Positions 28,050 to 38,600 of a DNA stretch of 64,000 nucleotides are shown here, in pieces (the first letter of the stretch is position 1; each line of letters opens with the position of its first letter). The DNA is from Chitinophagaceae bacterium. GTDB taxonomy: Bacteria > Bacteroidota > Bacteroidia > Chitinophagales > Chitinophagaceae. The stretch is taken from assembly GCA_947380605.1 (NCBI GenBank), contig CANCRO010000003.1, positions 1 to 64,000 on the forward strand, written 5' to 3'. The position numbers and the translations under genes were made by a program. The notes under the pieces are model-generated. The model saw only the letters and a program-made list of their open reading frames with translations, was not told the DNA's origin and did no database searches.

Positions 28050-28496
28050 ATGGCTTTTAATTTAACCCTACCCATTGCAATTGGTTCAGATCATGCTGGC
28101 TTTGAATGTAAAGAAAAATTGATTTCAATATTTAAAGCAAAAGGCTTGCTATTAAAAGATTTGGGTTGCTATTCAGCCGATACGGTTGACTACCCCGATT
28201 TTGCTCACCCCGTTGCGCTGTCTGTTGAAAAGGGAGAAGCTGCTTTTGGAATTTTACTCTGTGGTAGTGCTAATGGTGTTGCGATAAGCGCAAATAAACA
28301 CCAAGGAATTAGAGCAGCCCTCTGCTGGACAGAAGAAATTGCTGAGTTATCCCGCAAGCATAATGATGCGAATGTTCTTTGTATACCTGCTCGCTTTGTT
28401 ACTGTAGCGGTTGCTGAAAACATGGTGGAACTTTTTATGAATACTCCTTTCGAAGGAGGTCGTCATCAAAGTAGGGTGGACAAAATTTCTTGCTAA
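28050..28496 (+). CDS. rpiB: Ribose-5-phosphate isomerase B
   Basis: Interconverts ribose 5-phosphate and ribulose 5-phosphate in the non-oxidative pentose phosphate pathway. A 148-residue RpiB/LacAB fold with IGSDHAGFECKEKL near the start, DYPDFAHPVA, and the active-site loop ILLCGSANGVAISANK with the catalytic-type Cys, then NDANVLCIPAR. The length is standard. It lies 41 nt after tatC, so co-transcription is possible. Confidence 0.93.
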   Translation: MAFNLTLPIAIGSDHAGFECKEKLISIFKAKGLLLKDLGCYSADTVDYPDFAHPVALSVEKGEAAFGILLCGSANGVAISANKHQGIRAALCWTEEIAELSRKHNDANVLCIPARFVTVAVAENMVELFMNTPFEGGRHQSRVDKISC

Positions 28497-28657
28497 AATT
28501 TAGGCTTCTATTAATGAAACAAATCAACGCTATCTTAAGAAATTAATATGCCTCAGAATTGACTTTGCTTAATACCCTACTGTATTCCTGTTGTAAATTA
28601 TTGACGTCCTTAAAAAATTAAATTCAAATTTCTCATTGTCTTAATAAAATTTTAAAA

Positions 28658-30244
28658 ATGAAAAATCTACTCTCGTTTATTCTTGTATTGATGAGTACCC
28701 CTTTTATTGGTTTCACTCAATCAAACAATGCAGCCAAATATGCTGCTACAATTACGACCAAAGACTTAAAAAAACACCTAACTATCATCGCTAGTGATGA
28801 AATGGAAGGAAGAGAAACAGGGACACTTGGTCAACGCAAGGCTGCAGCTTATATAGAAAAACAATTTAAATTATTGGGCCTAAAGGCTGCGCCTGCATTA
28901 AAAAATTACCAACAAATGTATCCTCTCTACCAAGATAGTCTTGTTAAAAGTGAATTGACTATTGACGGTAAAACAATCGAGTTCGGAAAAGATTATTACT
29001 GTCAAGCCAATATTAGCGAAACCGGCACATTTACAAGTAATAAAATCATTTTAGTAGGATACGGCATTGATGATAAAAATTATTCTGATTATACAGGAAA
29101 GGATGTGAGTGGAAAAATAGTTGTTTTCTTTTCAGGTGAACCAAAAAAAGATGGCAAATACTTTTTAAGCGGAACCAACCGCATTTCAGAATGGACTTAC
29201 CCTGGAACAGAAAAAAAATTAGCAGTTGCTGCGGCAAAAGGAGCTGCAGGCGCATTCGTCATCAGTTCTACTCAGGCTAGTTTTATGGCCAGAACAATTG
29301 AGTCCAATATTAAATCGAATGTTTATTACCCAAGAACTTCCGCTGATGGGAAAAAAATAAATCATGCCATTCTATCGCATGCATTTGCTGCTAGCATTTT
29401 CAACAATCAATTTGATGCAATGCTGAAGATTGCAAAATCTGGACAAGCATTTGACCAAGGAGCTAAATTTGAAAAAGATATTGCTGCCTCATTAAAATAT
29501 ACTAAAAAAAGAACCGTAATCAATGCAAGTAATGTAATTGGTATAATAGAAGGCACTGATAAAAAAGATGAATTTGTTTTTTTAACAGGTCACTATGATC
29601 ATCTTGGAAAACATGATGGTAAAATATACTATGGTGCTGATGACGATGGTAGTGGAACCTGTGCCGTTATTGAAATGGCAGAAGCTTTTGCAAAGGCAAA
29701 GGCAGCAGGAAAAGGCCCCAGAAGAACAATGGTTTTCATGACGGTTAGTGGTGAAGAAAAAGGATTATGGGGTAGCGAATATTATGGCGATCATCCAGTT
29801 TTCCCATTGGATAAAACATCGGTCGATTTAAACACAGACATGGTAGGAAGAATTGATACTGAAAGACAAAAAGATGATACACTGAATTATGTTTATGTAA
29901 TCGGTCATGACAAACTCAGTAGTGAATTACAAGCCATTAATGAAGGGGTAAATAATCAATATACTCATCTAGTATTAGATTATAAATATGATGACCCTAA
30001 TGACCAGAATAGAATATACTATAGAAGTGATCATTATAATTTTGCAAAATTAGGAGTGCCTATTTTGTTTTATTATGATGGTATGTTACAAGCTGATTAT
30101 CACAAACCAACTGATACCGTAGAAAAAATTAACTGGGAATTGTATGAGAAAAGAGTAAGAATGATCTTTCACACCGCTTGGGAAATTGCTAATCGGGATG
30201 AAATGCTAAAAAGAGATATCCCCTTAGGGACTGGCACAAGATAA
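28658..30244 (+). CDS. Secreted M28 family zinc peptidase with PA domain
   Basis: A 528-residue exported aminopeptidase-like enzyme. A signal peptide ends near GFTQ. A PA-like insert lies at about 110-220, and the M28 catalytic domain from about 290. The two-zinc site is complete: GHYDHLG, ADDDGSG, the general base in SGEEKGLWGSE, NTDMVGR and SDHYNF. It probably trims peptides in the periplasm or outside the cell. A second M28 gene lies 1.2 kb downstream, beyond the minus-strand DHS gene. Confidence 0.9.
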   Translation: MKNLLSFILVLMSTPFIGFTQSNNAAKYAATITTKDLKKHLTIIASDEMEGRETGTLGQRKAAAYIEKQFKLLGLKAAPALKNYQQMYPLYQDSLVKSELTIDGKTIEFGKDYYCQANISETGTFTSNKIILVGYGIDDKNYSDYTGKDVSGKIVVFFSGEPKKDGKYFLSGTNRISEWTYPGTEKKLAVAAAKGAAGAFVISSTQASFMARTIESNIKSNVYYPRTSADGKKINHAILSHAFAASIFNNQFDAMLKIAKSGQAFDQGAKFEKDIAASLKYTKKRTVINASNVIGIIEGTDKKDEFVFLTGHYDHLGKHDGKIYYGADDDGSGTCAVIEMAEAFAKAKAAGKGPRRTMVFMTVSGEEKGLWGSEYYGDHPVFPLDKTSVDLNTDMVGRIDTERQKDDTLNYVYVIGHDKLSSELQAINEGVNNQYTHLVLDYKYDDPNDQNRIYYRSDHYNFAKLGVPILFYYDGMLQADYHKPTDTVEKINWELYEKRVRMIFHTAWEIANRDEMLKRDIPLGTGTR

Positions 30245-30280
30245 AAAAATAGGCTTCCAAAATGGAAGCCTATTTTTTTT
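30243..30280. terminator. Bidirectional terminator between M28 peptidase and DHS-like gene
   Basis: A strong stem, AATAGGCTTCCA / TGGAAGCCTATT, with a 3-nt loop, flanked by an A run on the left and a T run on the right. It can end both convergent transcripts. Confidence 0.88.
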
Positions 30281-30295
30281 GTACTACCTATAATT

Positions 30296-31270
30296 CTACC
30301 AGCCCAAAATCCATGCAAAAATTAATGGACAAACAATCGTAGCATCACTTTCCACAATAAATTTGGGTGTATGAATATCTAGTTTGCCCCAGGTAATTTT
30401 TTCATTCGGTACCGCTCCGGAATAAGAACCATAAGATGTGGTACTATCACTCACCTGGCAGAAATAACTCCAAAAAGGAACATCATGCCATTCCAAATCC
30501 TGGTACATCATCGGCACCACACAGATTGGAAAATCTCCAGCAATACCTCCTCCTATTTGAAAAAAACCTACTCCCTTGCCACCTGAATTATTTCTATACC
30601 ATTCCGACAACCAAACCATATACTCTATTCCCCCTTTCATAGTGGAAGCTTTCAATTCCTTTTTTATAATGTAAGAAGCAAAAATATTTCCCATCGTACT
30701 GTCTTCCCATCCTGGAACTACAATTGGAATATTTTTTTGAGCAGCCGCCAACATCCAACTATTTTTTGGATCAATTTCATAATACTGCTCTAATACCCCG
30801 CTCAACAACATTTTGTACATGTATTCATGCGGAAAATAACTTTCACCTTTATCGTCTGCATCCTTCCATATTTTATGAATATGCTGTTGAAGTCTTCTAA
30901 ATGCTTCTTCTTCAGGAATACAAGTATCCGTAACCCTATTAAAATGATTTTCAAGTAAATCCCATTCTTCCTGCGGACTTAAATCTCTATAATTAGGAAC
31001 CCTTTTGTAATGGCTATGCGCCACTAGATTCATAATGTCTTCTTCTAGATTAGCACCCGTACAACTGATGATTGAAACTTTATCCTGACGAATCATTTCA
31101 GCAAGACTTAAGCCTAATTCGGCAGTACTCATTGCACCCGCAAGTGTAATCATCATTTTACCCCCCTCATCTAGATGGGTAACATATCCCTTAGCAGCAT
31201 CCATTAAGGCAGCGGCATTAAAATGTCGGTAATGATGCTCAATAAAATTAGAAACCGGACCTTTACTCAT
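30296..31270 (-). CDS. Deoxyhypusine synthase-like protein (possible homospermidine synthase)
   Basis: A 324-residue DHS-fold protein. The start was moved from the TTG at 31276 to the ATG at 31270. Seen are ISCTGANLEEDIMNLVAHSHY (NAD-binding region), PGWEDSTMGN, GGGIAGDFP, and SGAVPNEKITWGKLD, where the Lys after Trp-Gly aligns with the catalytic Lys of eukaryotic DHS. In eukaryotes the enzyme modifies eIF5A, which bacteria lack. Known bacterial relatives make homospermidine or act in polyamine metabolism. No other polyamine gene is adjacent. The fold is certain; the reaction is inferred. Confidence 0.85.
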   Translation of the reverse strand: MSKGPVSNFIEHHYRHFNAAALMDAAKGYVTHLDEGGKMMITLAGAMSTAELGLSLAEMIRQDKVSIISCTGANLEEDIMNLVAHSHYKRVPNYRDLSPQEEWDLLENHFNRVTDTCIPEEEAFRRLQQHIHKIWKDADDKGESYFPHEYMYKMLLSGVLEQYYEIDPKNSWMLAAAQKNIPIVVPGWEDSTMGNIFASYIIKKELKASTMKGGIEYMVWLSEWYRNNSGGKGVGFFQIGGGIAGDFPICVVPMMYQDLEWHDVPFWSYFCQVSDSTTSYGSYSGAVPNEKITWGKLDIHTPKFIVESDATIVCPLIFAWILGW

Positions 31271-31344
31271 ATTCAAATGTTTTAAACTTCAAAAAAATCT
31301 CTCGGCTAACTAAATCTAAATAATTATTTTTAGCCTCAAGATTG

Positions 31345-31352
31345 CAAAAGTA
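31345..31352 (-). promoter_or_regulatory. -7 element (TACTTTTG) for the DHS-like gene
   Basis: CAAAAGTA on the plus strand reads TACTTTTG on the minus strand, 74 nt before the ATG at 31270. No firm -33 box is visible. Confidence 0.35.
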
Positions 31353-31429
31353 ATTTTTTTTATGCATCAAAAAGCAGTAATTGCAGGAAGGTTAATCAGC
31401 TATTGCAAAATAATAAATATAAAACAGCC

Positions 31430-32785
31430 ATGAATCATATGAAACAGCTCATTTTTATTTGTCTTTCATTTTTATTCCTAGAGGGTCATGCTCAAACTAT
31501 TATCCACCGCGATCCTGAAATTGAAAAAATGATTAAAGAAGTTTCTGCAGACTCTTTACAATCCTATATCAAAACCTTAGTAGCCTTTGGTACAAGAAAT
31601 ACCTTGAGTACACAGACCGATGCACAACATGGAATTGCTGCTGCACGCAATTGGGTGTTAGGGAAATTCAATGAAATGGCTAAAAAGTCTGCTGGTAGAT
31701 TGACATCAATTATTGATACTACCACATTACAACCCGATGGAAAAAGAGTAGACAAGGTGTTGGTATTAGGGAACGTGATGGCAACCTTACAAGGAACCGA
31801 CCTAAATGACAAACGACTATTTGTTATTAGTGGCCATCTTGATAATATGAGAACGAGTGTAATGGATCGAGTAGGCGATGCTCCTGGCGCCAATGATGAC
31901 GGAAGCGGTGTAGCTGCGGTAATTGAATGTGCAAGAGTAATGAGTACACGAAATTTTCCTGCTACTATTATTTTTGTAGCAGTAAGCGGTGAGGAGCAAG
32001 GATTGCTAGGGGCTTCCTACCTGAGTGAAAAAGCAAAAAAGGGAAATTGGAATATTGAAGCTGTTCTTAACAATGATATAATGGGAAGCAATAATAGCAA
32101 CGAAACTAATATCATTGACAATACAAAAGTTCGTGTATTTAGTGAAGGATTGCCAGCTTATGAAACTGAAAAAAATGCTTCCTTAATTAGATCGCTTGGA
32201 TTAGAGAATGATGGTAAATCTCGACAACTAGCTCGATATGTAAAAGAAGTGGGAGAAAGATATGTTGATAATCTTCAGGTAGTAATGATTTATCGAAATG
32301 ACCGATTTCTTCGTGGTGGAGATCACACACCATTTGTACAGCAAGGGTTTCCTGCGGTTAGAATTACTGAAATGAATGAAAATTATACTCGGCAACACCA
32401 GGATGTGAGGATGGAAAATAATATTCAATATGGTGACTTGCCTGAATTTATCGACTTTGAATACTTGAGAAAAAACACCTGCATGAATCTTTCAAATTTA
32501 GCCAACCTTGCTAAAGCACCTTCGAGCCCAGTAGCAGTAAAATTGGATGTAAAAAAATTGACAAACACCTCCTATTTGTTTTGGCAAGCACCTTCCACAG
32601 GAAAGATAAAAGGATATTATATTTTACTAAGAGAAACCACCAGTCCATTCTGGCAAAAAAAAATATTTACGACTGATACTGAAATTCGTTTACCTTATTC
32701 AAAAGATAATTATTTTTTTGGAGTACAATCTGTTAATGAAGCTGGTAACGAAAGCTTACCCATTGTGCCTGGAGTAGGTCGTTAA
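31430..32785 (+). CDS. Secreted M28 family peptidase with C-terminal fibronectin-like domain
   Basis: 451 residues from the ATG at 31430 (31439 is equally possible; the track used a TTG at 31403). A signal peptide ends at EGHAQ. The M28 zinc site is visible: SGHLDNM, GANDDGSG, SGEEQGLLGAS, NNDIMGS and GGDHTPF. The last 85 residues look like a type III fibronectin module (SYLFWQAPSTGKIKGYYIL, VQSVNEAGNES). It lacks the PA insert of the first M28 protein, so the two are not recent duplicates. Confidence 0.88.
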   Translation: MNHMKQLIFICLSFLFLEGHAQTIIHRDPEIEKMIKEVSADSLQSYIKTLVAFGTRNTLSTQTDAQHGIAAARNWVLGKFNEMAKKSAGRLTSIIDTTTLQPDGKRVDKVLVLGNVMATLQGTDLNDKRLFVISGHLDNMRTSVMDRVGDAPGANDDGSGVAAVIECARVMSTRNFPATIIFVAVSGEEQGLLGASYLSEKAKKGNWNIEAVLNNDIMGSNNSNETNIIDNTKVRVFSEGLPAYETEKNASLIRSLGLENDGKSRQLARYVKEVGERYVDNLQVVMIYRNDRFLRGGDHTPFVQQGFPAVRITEMNENYTRQHQDVRMENNIQYGDLPEFIDFEYLRKNTCMNLSNLANLAKAPSSPVAVKLDVKKLTNTSYLFWQAPSTGKIKGYYILLRETTSPFWQKKIFTTDTEIRLPYSKDNYFFGVQSVNEAGNESLPIVPGVGR

Positions 32786-32843
32786 AAATTCACTCTTGCC
32801 ATTAAAATTACGACTGCATTTTAACTAGCAGGATTAATAATCT

Positions 32844-32851
32844 TACCTTTG
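32844..32851 (+). promoter_or_regulatory. -7 element (TACCTTTG) before the ACP phosphodiesterase-like gene
   Basis: An exact TAnnTTTG match 65 nt before the ATG at 32916. No clear -33 box is visible. Confidence 0.35.
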
Positions 32852-32915
32852 ATCTTCAAAAAATGGGTAGGTAAATTTTCTGCTTCATCTCCTTAATTGA
32901 AATGCGACTGCTGTA

Positions 32916-33512
32916 ATGAACTATTTAGCCCATGCCTATCTGTCATTTAATGAGCCTGAGATTCTTGCCGGCAATATGATCAGCGACTTTGTAAAGGGGA
33001 GAAAAAAATTTGATTTTTCATTGACCATTCAGCAAGGGATAGCTTTGCATAGGGCGATTGATCAATTTACAGATTTTCACCCAGTAACCCAAGAAGCCAA
33101 ATCCTATTTCAAAAAAGATTATCGGCTTTACTCAGGAGCATTTGTTGATGTAGTATTTGACCACTTTTTAGCCAATGACAAAAATGAATTTTCCAATGAC
33201 AAAGCATTAAATTCCTTTTGCCAGTCTACTTATATTAATTTACAAAACAACTCATCCGTTTTTCCAGAAAAATTTTTACAGTTGCTTCCTTACATGAAGG
33301 AGCAAAATTGGCTTTTTCACTATGGTTCTAGGCAAGGAATCGAGAAAAGCTTTGGAGGTTTAGTCAAGAGGGCAGTTTATTTATCTGAATCAGCGATTGC
33401 CTTTTCTATTTTTAATGACTATTACCAAGAATTAGAAAAGTGTTACCAATTATTCTTCCCTGAAATAAAAAAATTTTCAGCTCAATATGTAAGTGAACTA
33501 AATAACCAATAA
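32916..33512 (+). CDS. Acyl carrier protein phosphodiesterase-like protein (DUF479/AcpH family)
   Basis: A 198-residue member of the AcpH family, which removes 4'-phosphopantetheine from holo-ACP. Signatures are MNYLAHAYLSFNEPEILAGN at the start, SDFVKGR, the metal-binding HRAIDQFTDFHP, and VFDHFLA. The His/Asp pairs of the HD-like site are present. Whether the Bacteroidota members truly act on ACP has, to my knowledge, not been shown. It lies 30 nt before the DUF2911 gene. Confidence 0.85.
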   Translation: MNYLAHAYLSFNEPEILAGNMISDFVKGRKKFDFSLTIQQGIALHRAIDQFTDFHPVTQEAKSYFKKDYRLYSGAFVDVVFDHFLANDKNEFSNDKALNSFCQSTYINLQNNSSVFPEKFLQLLPYMKEQNWLFHYGSRQGIEKSFGGLVKRAVYLSESAIAFSIFNDYYQELEKCYQLFFPEIKKFSAQYVSELNNQ

Positions 33513-33542
33513 TTCGTTTTATATTTATAACAAAAAAAGTAT

Positions 33543-34106
33543 ATGAAAAAAATATCAACCTTAGTTTTATTCCTTTTAATAGGATGTGTTGCATTACATG
33601 CTCAAACAAAATTTCCAAAGGTGGACAAATCTCCAATGGATATGGTTTATTACCCAGATGCTTACCCTCATTTAAAAATTCAAAACAAACTGACAGAACC
33701 ATTAATTGCAAGAGTTATTTTCAGTAGGCCTCAAAAAAACGGCCGAACAATTTTTGGCGAATTGCTAGAATACGGAAAGGTTTGGCGCCTAGGTGCTAAT
33801 GAAGCAACCGAAATTGAATTTTTTCAAAATATAAAAATTGGAAATACAAAAATTAAAAAAGGTCGTTATACCCTTTACTGCATTCCCATTGAAGATAAAT
33901 GGACAATAATTCTTAATAAAGAAACAGACATCTGGGGTGCATTTAAATATGATCAAACTAAAGATTTAGTAAGAATAGATGTTTCAGTACAAAAACAAAC
34001 TGAAATTTTAGAAACACTCGCAATGACTTTTGAAAAGAATTCTACTGGTGCTGATTTAGTAATCGGTTGGGATAATTTTAAAGTGGCGCTGCCCATTGTT
34101 TTCTAA
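33543..34106 (+). CDS. DUF2911 family exported protein
   Basis: A 187-residue protein with a signal peptide; GCVALHAQ could serve as a cleavage or lipidation region. The family core is clear: SRPQKNGRTIFGELLEYGKVWRLGANEATEIEFFQ, followed by KKGRYTLYCIP and WTIILNK. The domain is a beta sandwich of unknown function common in Bacteroidota. It may be co-transcribed with the AcpH-like gene. Confidence 0.88.
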   Translation: MKKISTLVLFLLIGCVALHAQTKFPKVDKSPMDMVYYPDAYPHLKIQNKLTEPLIARVIFSRPQKNGRTIFGELLEYGKVWRLGANEATEIEFFQNIKIGNTKIKKGRYTLYCIPIEDKWTIILNKETDIWGAFKYDQTKDLVRIDVSVQKQTEILETLAMTFEKNSTGADLVIGWDNFKVALPIVF

Positions 34107-34201
34107 TATAATGAATTGATAAAAGCTTTGATTTAGATTTTGTAAATCAATAAAAACAGTTGTCATAAAAAGGCTACCTACTTTTTAAAAATGAACATCC
34201 A

Positions 34202-35341
34202 ATGAAATTAGCAACAAAAATAATTCATGCAGGAGCAGAGCCAGATCCGACTACTGGAGCTATCATGACACCTATTTATCAAACGTCTACTTACGTTCAA
34301 GCTGCTCCAGGTCAACACAAAGGATATGAGTATGCAAGAAGCCAAAATCCAACTAGAAAAGCATTAGAAGACGCATTGGCAATTATTGAGAATGGTAAAT
34401 ATGGACTTGCTTTTTCAAGTGGTGTAGCTGCAACAGATGCGGTAATAAAATTATTATCACCTGGTGATGAAGTGATTGCAGCCAATGATATGTATGGAGG
34501 CACTTACCGTCTTTTCACTAAAGTGTTTGAAAAATTTGGCATTAAATTTATATATGTTGATACATCAAAAGTTAGTAATGTAGCGAATGCGATTACCAAT
34601 CATACCAAATTAATTTGGATAGAAACTCCTACTAATCCGCTGATGAATATTAGCGATATTTCAGCAATAGCATTAGTAGCAAAAAATGCAGGTGCTTTAT
34701 TGTGTGTAGACAACACCTTTGCTTCTCCTTACTTGCAAAACCCTTTAAATGAAGGAGCTGATATAGTAATGCATTCTGCTACAAAATATTTAGGAGGACA
34801 TAGCGATGTCATTCAGGGAGCACTTATTATGAATGACAGTTCTTTAAGAGACCAGTTGTATTTCATTCAAAAAAGTTGTGGTGCTGTTCCTGGACCAATG
34901 GATTGCTTCTTAGTTTTAAGAGGTATAAAAACTTTACATGTAAGAATGCAAAGGCATTGTGAAAATGGAGCTGCTATTGCTCATTATTTAAGAAGTCACC
35001 CTAAGGTTGAAAAGGTTTACTGGCCAGGATTTGAAGATAATGAGGGTTATGCAATTGCAAAAAAACAAATGCGTGACTTTGGAGGGATGATCAGTTTCAC
35101 TTTAAAAGATGAAAGTATTGAAGCCGCTAATAAAGTGCTTTCTTCCACCAAGTTATTTTCATTGGCGGAGAGTTTAGGAGGAGTAGAATCTTTAATTAAC
35201 CATCCCGCAAGCATGACGCACGCTAGCATACCAAGAGAAGAAAGAATCAAAAATGGCCTAGCCGATGGTTTAATCCGTTTGAGCGTTGGTTTAGAAGATG
35301 CGAACGATTTAATAGAAGATTTAAAAACTGCAATCAACTAA
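34202..35341 (+). CDS. Cys/Met-metabolism PLP enzyme (cystathionine gamma-synthase/beta-lyase type)
   Basis: A 379-residue fold-type I PLP enzyme of trans-sulfuration. PLP-binding Lys195 sits in SATKYLGGHSDVI. Other family motifs are QNPTRKALE, FSSGVAATDAV, DNTFASPYLQNPL and the C-terminal SLGGVESLINHPASMTH. MetB, MetC and CGL members cannot be separated reliably by these motifs. No other sulfur-amino-acid gene is adjacent, so the exact reaction stays open. Confidence 0.88.
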   Translation: MKLATKIIHAGAEPDPTTGAIMTPIYQTSTYVQAAPGQHKGYEYARSQNPTRKALEDALAIIENGKYGLAFSSGVAATDAVIKLLSPGDEVIAANDMYGGTYRLFTKVFEKFGIKFIYVDTSKVSNVANAITNHTKLIWIETPTNPLMNISDISAIALVAKNAGALLCVDNTFASPYLQNPLNEGADIVMHSATKYLGGHSDVIQGALIMNDSSLRDQLYFIQKSCGAVPGPMDCFLVLRGIKTLHVRMQRHCENGAAIAHYLRSHPKVEKVYWPGFEDNEGYAIAKKQMRDFGGMISFTLKDESIEAANKVLSSTKLFSLAESLGGVESLINHPASMTHASIPREERIKNGLADGLIRLSVGLEDANDLIEDLKTAIN

Positions 35342-35634
35342 TTAAGTAACTTGAGGATGGCTAATCATTTCTATTAATTAGAAAAATTAATCAACACTCA
35401 TCATAAAAAGTTTTTGTTTGCTATTTTATTTTAATAGCTGTTTTACTACAGTGGCTATACTTGCTGGCTTGCTAAAGAATCGTTTAACCTACATGATATT
35501 ACAGCATTGAAAAAATTCTGTAATCAGATTGCTTTAATTGTCTGCAAGGTTGTCTAAAATTTCAATGGTAACCAAACATCACTCAACTTATTTCTAGGGT
35601 ATTCAAAAAAATATTTACCAATTATATAAAAACC

Positions 35635-38600
35635 ATGAATAAGCATAAGATTGTAAGCTTGCCGACATTTTTAGGATTAGGTGTTTTAATAATTATAGGA
35701 TGTAGTATCCATAAATTGCAACAGCAAAATAAAATAGCTGCTATCGCTGAAATCAAAGTAGCCACTTCTGCTGATGATGATAGCCTTTATAGCGGTGCTT
35801 TATTCAATGATAATATAAGATCCACTTCTGCACACACGCCTGAAGAAGAAAGGCTAGGATTTAAACTTCCCCCAGGTTTTGAAATACAGCTTTATGCCGC
35901 TGAGCCAATAATTGGCAAACCCATTAACATAGCTTTTGATGCCAAAGGCCGTATGTGGGTGACTCAATCTTTTGAGTATCCTTTTCCTGCTCTATCACCT
36001 AACAGAGGTAAAGACCGTATAACTATTTTAGAAGATACCGACCATGATGGAAAGGCAGATCATTTTACTCATTTTAATGATACCTTAAACATACCCATTG
36101 GCATACTGCCTTTAAATGATGGAGCGATTGCTTATAGTATTCCTAAAATTTCAAAATTTACCGATTCAAATGGTGATGGCAAAGCAGATACTGAGAAAAA
36201 ATTATTAGGTGGCTTTGGAAGTACCGATACACATGGTATGATCAACAACTTCGTTAGAGGCTATGATGGTTGGGTGTATGCTGATCATGGTTTTACCAAT
36301 ACTTCAACAACCGCTGGCACTGACGGACACTCCATTACAATGGTTTCTGGAAACACCTTCCGATTTAAAATTGATGGTAGCCGTGTTGAACAAAATACCT
36401 ATGGACAGGTGAACCCTTTTGGTCTAGCCTTTGATGAAAGAGGATATTTATATTCTACGGATTGCCATACTTCTCCGCTCTATCAGCTGATTAAAAATGG
36501 CGACTACCCTAGTTTTGGGAAACCAACAAGAATGGGTTTTGCACCCGATATGAAGCGTCTGCAAAATGAAGCCACCGCACTTGCAGGATTAGCTTATTAT
36601 GGAGATGTACAATTTCCAGAAGAATACCACAATAGTTTTTTTATCGGCGATGTAGTAGCCTGCAGAGTATATAGAAATTCATACAGCAATAAAGGCTCGA
36701 CTCCCATGGGGAAAAAAGAAACCGATTTTGTAAAAAGTAAAGACCCATGGTTTCGACCAGTGGATGTAAAGCTTGGACCAGATGGCGCATTGTATGTTGC
36801 TGATTTTTATAATAGTATTATTGGACATTACGAAGTACCTCTTGATGATCCACATCGCGATAGAATACGTGGTAGAATTTGGCGTATCACTTACAAAGGC
36901 CAGCATAATGAGGTGAAAGACTGGACCACTGCATCTATCAACGAACTGCTATCAGCACTTGATGTGAAAAATATTGCTGTAAGAATGACGGTGACCGATC
37001 AGCTGTCTGATAGAATAGGCATGCAAGCGATTAAACCATTAAAGGCATTGCTTAATAAAAAATCAACCAGTCCTACTTCCTATGTTCATGCATTATGGGT
37101 TTTGCATCGACTGAATGCTTTAACAAATAAAATTATCAGTAGTTCTGCAAGCAATGCAGATCCTTTGATTAGGTTGCATACCATTCGTATACTTTTAGAA
37201 CAGCAACCTAATGAAGAAAATTATCAACTCATTTTAAATGCAATAAAAGATAAAGATCCACATGTAGCAAGAGCGGCAATAGAAAACTTGGTAAAATATC
37301 CAAACATTCATTCGCTAGAAGCAGTGCTTTCAGCTCGAACAGAGATACCTGATTTTGATACTCACTTAAATTATACTGCTAGACTTTGTACTAAAGATCT
37401 TTTACTGAATAAGGATTTAATGAAGCAGGTTTTAGCAAAAGATTGGAAGCAGCAAGATGCTGCAAATATTGCCGATGTTTTAGTGGCTGTTCCATCCGCT
37501 GAGTCTGCCCTGTTCCTTGCTCATCATATTAGTAAATACCCTATTCCTGGTAATCCGCAAATTACCTATGAGCAAATCGTGCAATACATTCCTGCCAATC
37601 AAATAGATGGAGTGATAATGAATGCAAGAAAGAAAATACCAGATATAGCAACTGAATTTATACTATTCCAGGGGATACAACAAGGAATGGCAAGACGAGG
37701 AGGAAAAGAAACGCAGGAATTAAAACAGTGGGGTATTCAAATTGCAGATAATTTACTAAATAAATATCCAGCAGGAAGTACTGGAAAATCTCAAGAAGTT
37801 TTAGCAAAACAAAAATTCGCATTTGGAATAGCCGCCAATTATAAAGTGCAAACGCTTGCACCGAAAGTGAAATTATTTTTACAGCAAGGATTAAATATTG
37901 ATCAGGATACCAAGGTAGAAGCGTTAAGAACCTTATTGAAAATTGATCCAGAACAAAATGCTGAGCTTGCTGCAAAATTATTCGAAGACCCTACTTCAAG
38001 TTTAGATTTCAAAATTAAAGTGGCCAATGTATTGGGTGACCTTACAGGCGCTTCAGGAGGAAGCATCAATAAAGTTTTAACCAATGTAAATCGTGTATTA
38101 AGTGAAGTTCAAAATGCTCCACCTGCTTTACAATCTGCCATTGCAACATCATTAGTAAGTTCTTCAGAAGGAAAAGACATTGTTTTTAGTAAGGTTAGGC
38201 AAGGTCAAATATTTTCTCGTGTATTAATTGAACCTAAAGTAAGTGAAAGGATGTTGTTAAATATTTCATCCAAGCAAAAATTACAATACGACGAGTTAAC
38301 CGCTAATGTAGAACCGGTAAATAACGAACGAAACAAGGCGATCAGTATGATGACTGGCTTATATAATACTAGCTCGAAAAATAATAGTTTACCCACACTA
38401 GATGAGGGGTATAAAATTTATATTCAAAATTGTTCTCCTTGTCATAAAATTGGAGCTGAAGGGGGAAATATAGGACCAAATTTAGATGGCGTAAGTAAAT
38501 GGGGTCCTAATGCATTAGCTACAAAAATAATTGACCCCAACAGAAATATTTCTGAAGCCTTTAGAAATTATACTGTCAAGCTAAAAGATGGAAATGTTTT

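Noticed and set aside
31564-31893. 109-aa minus-strand ORF inside the second M28 gene
   Set aside because: Shadow of the catalytic domain of a clear peptidase gene.
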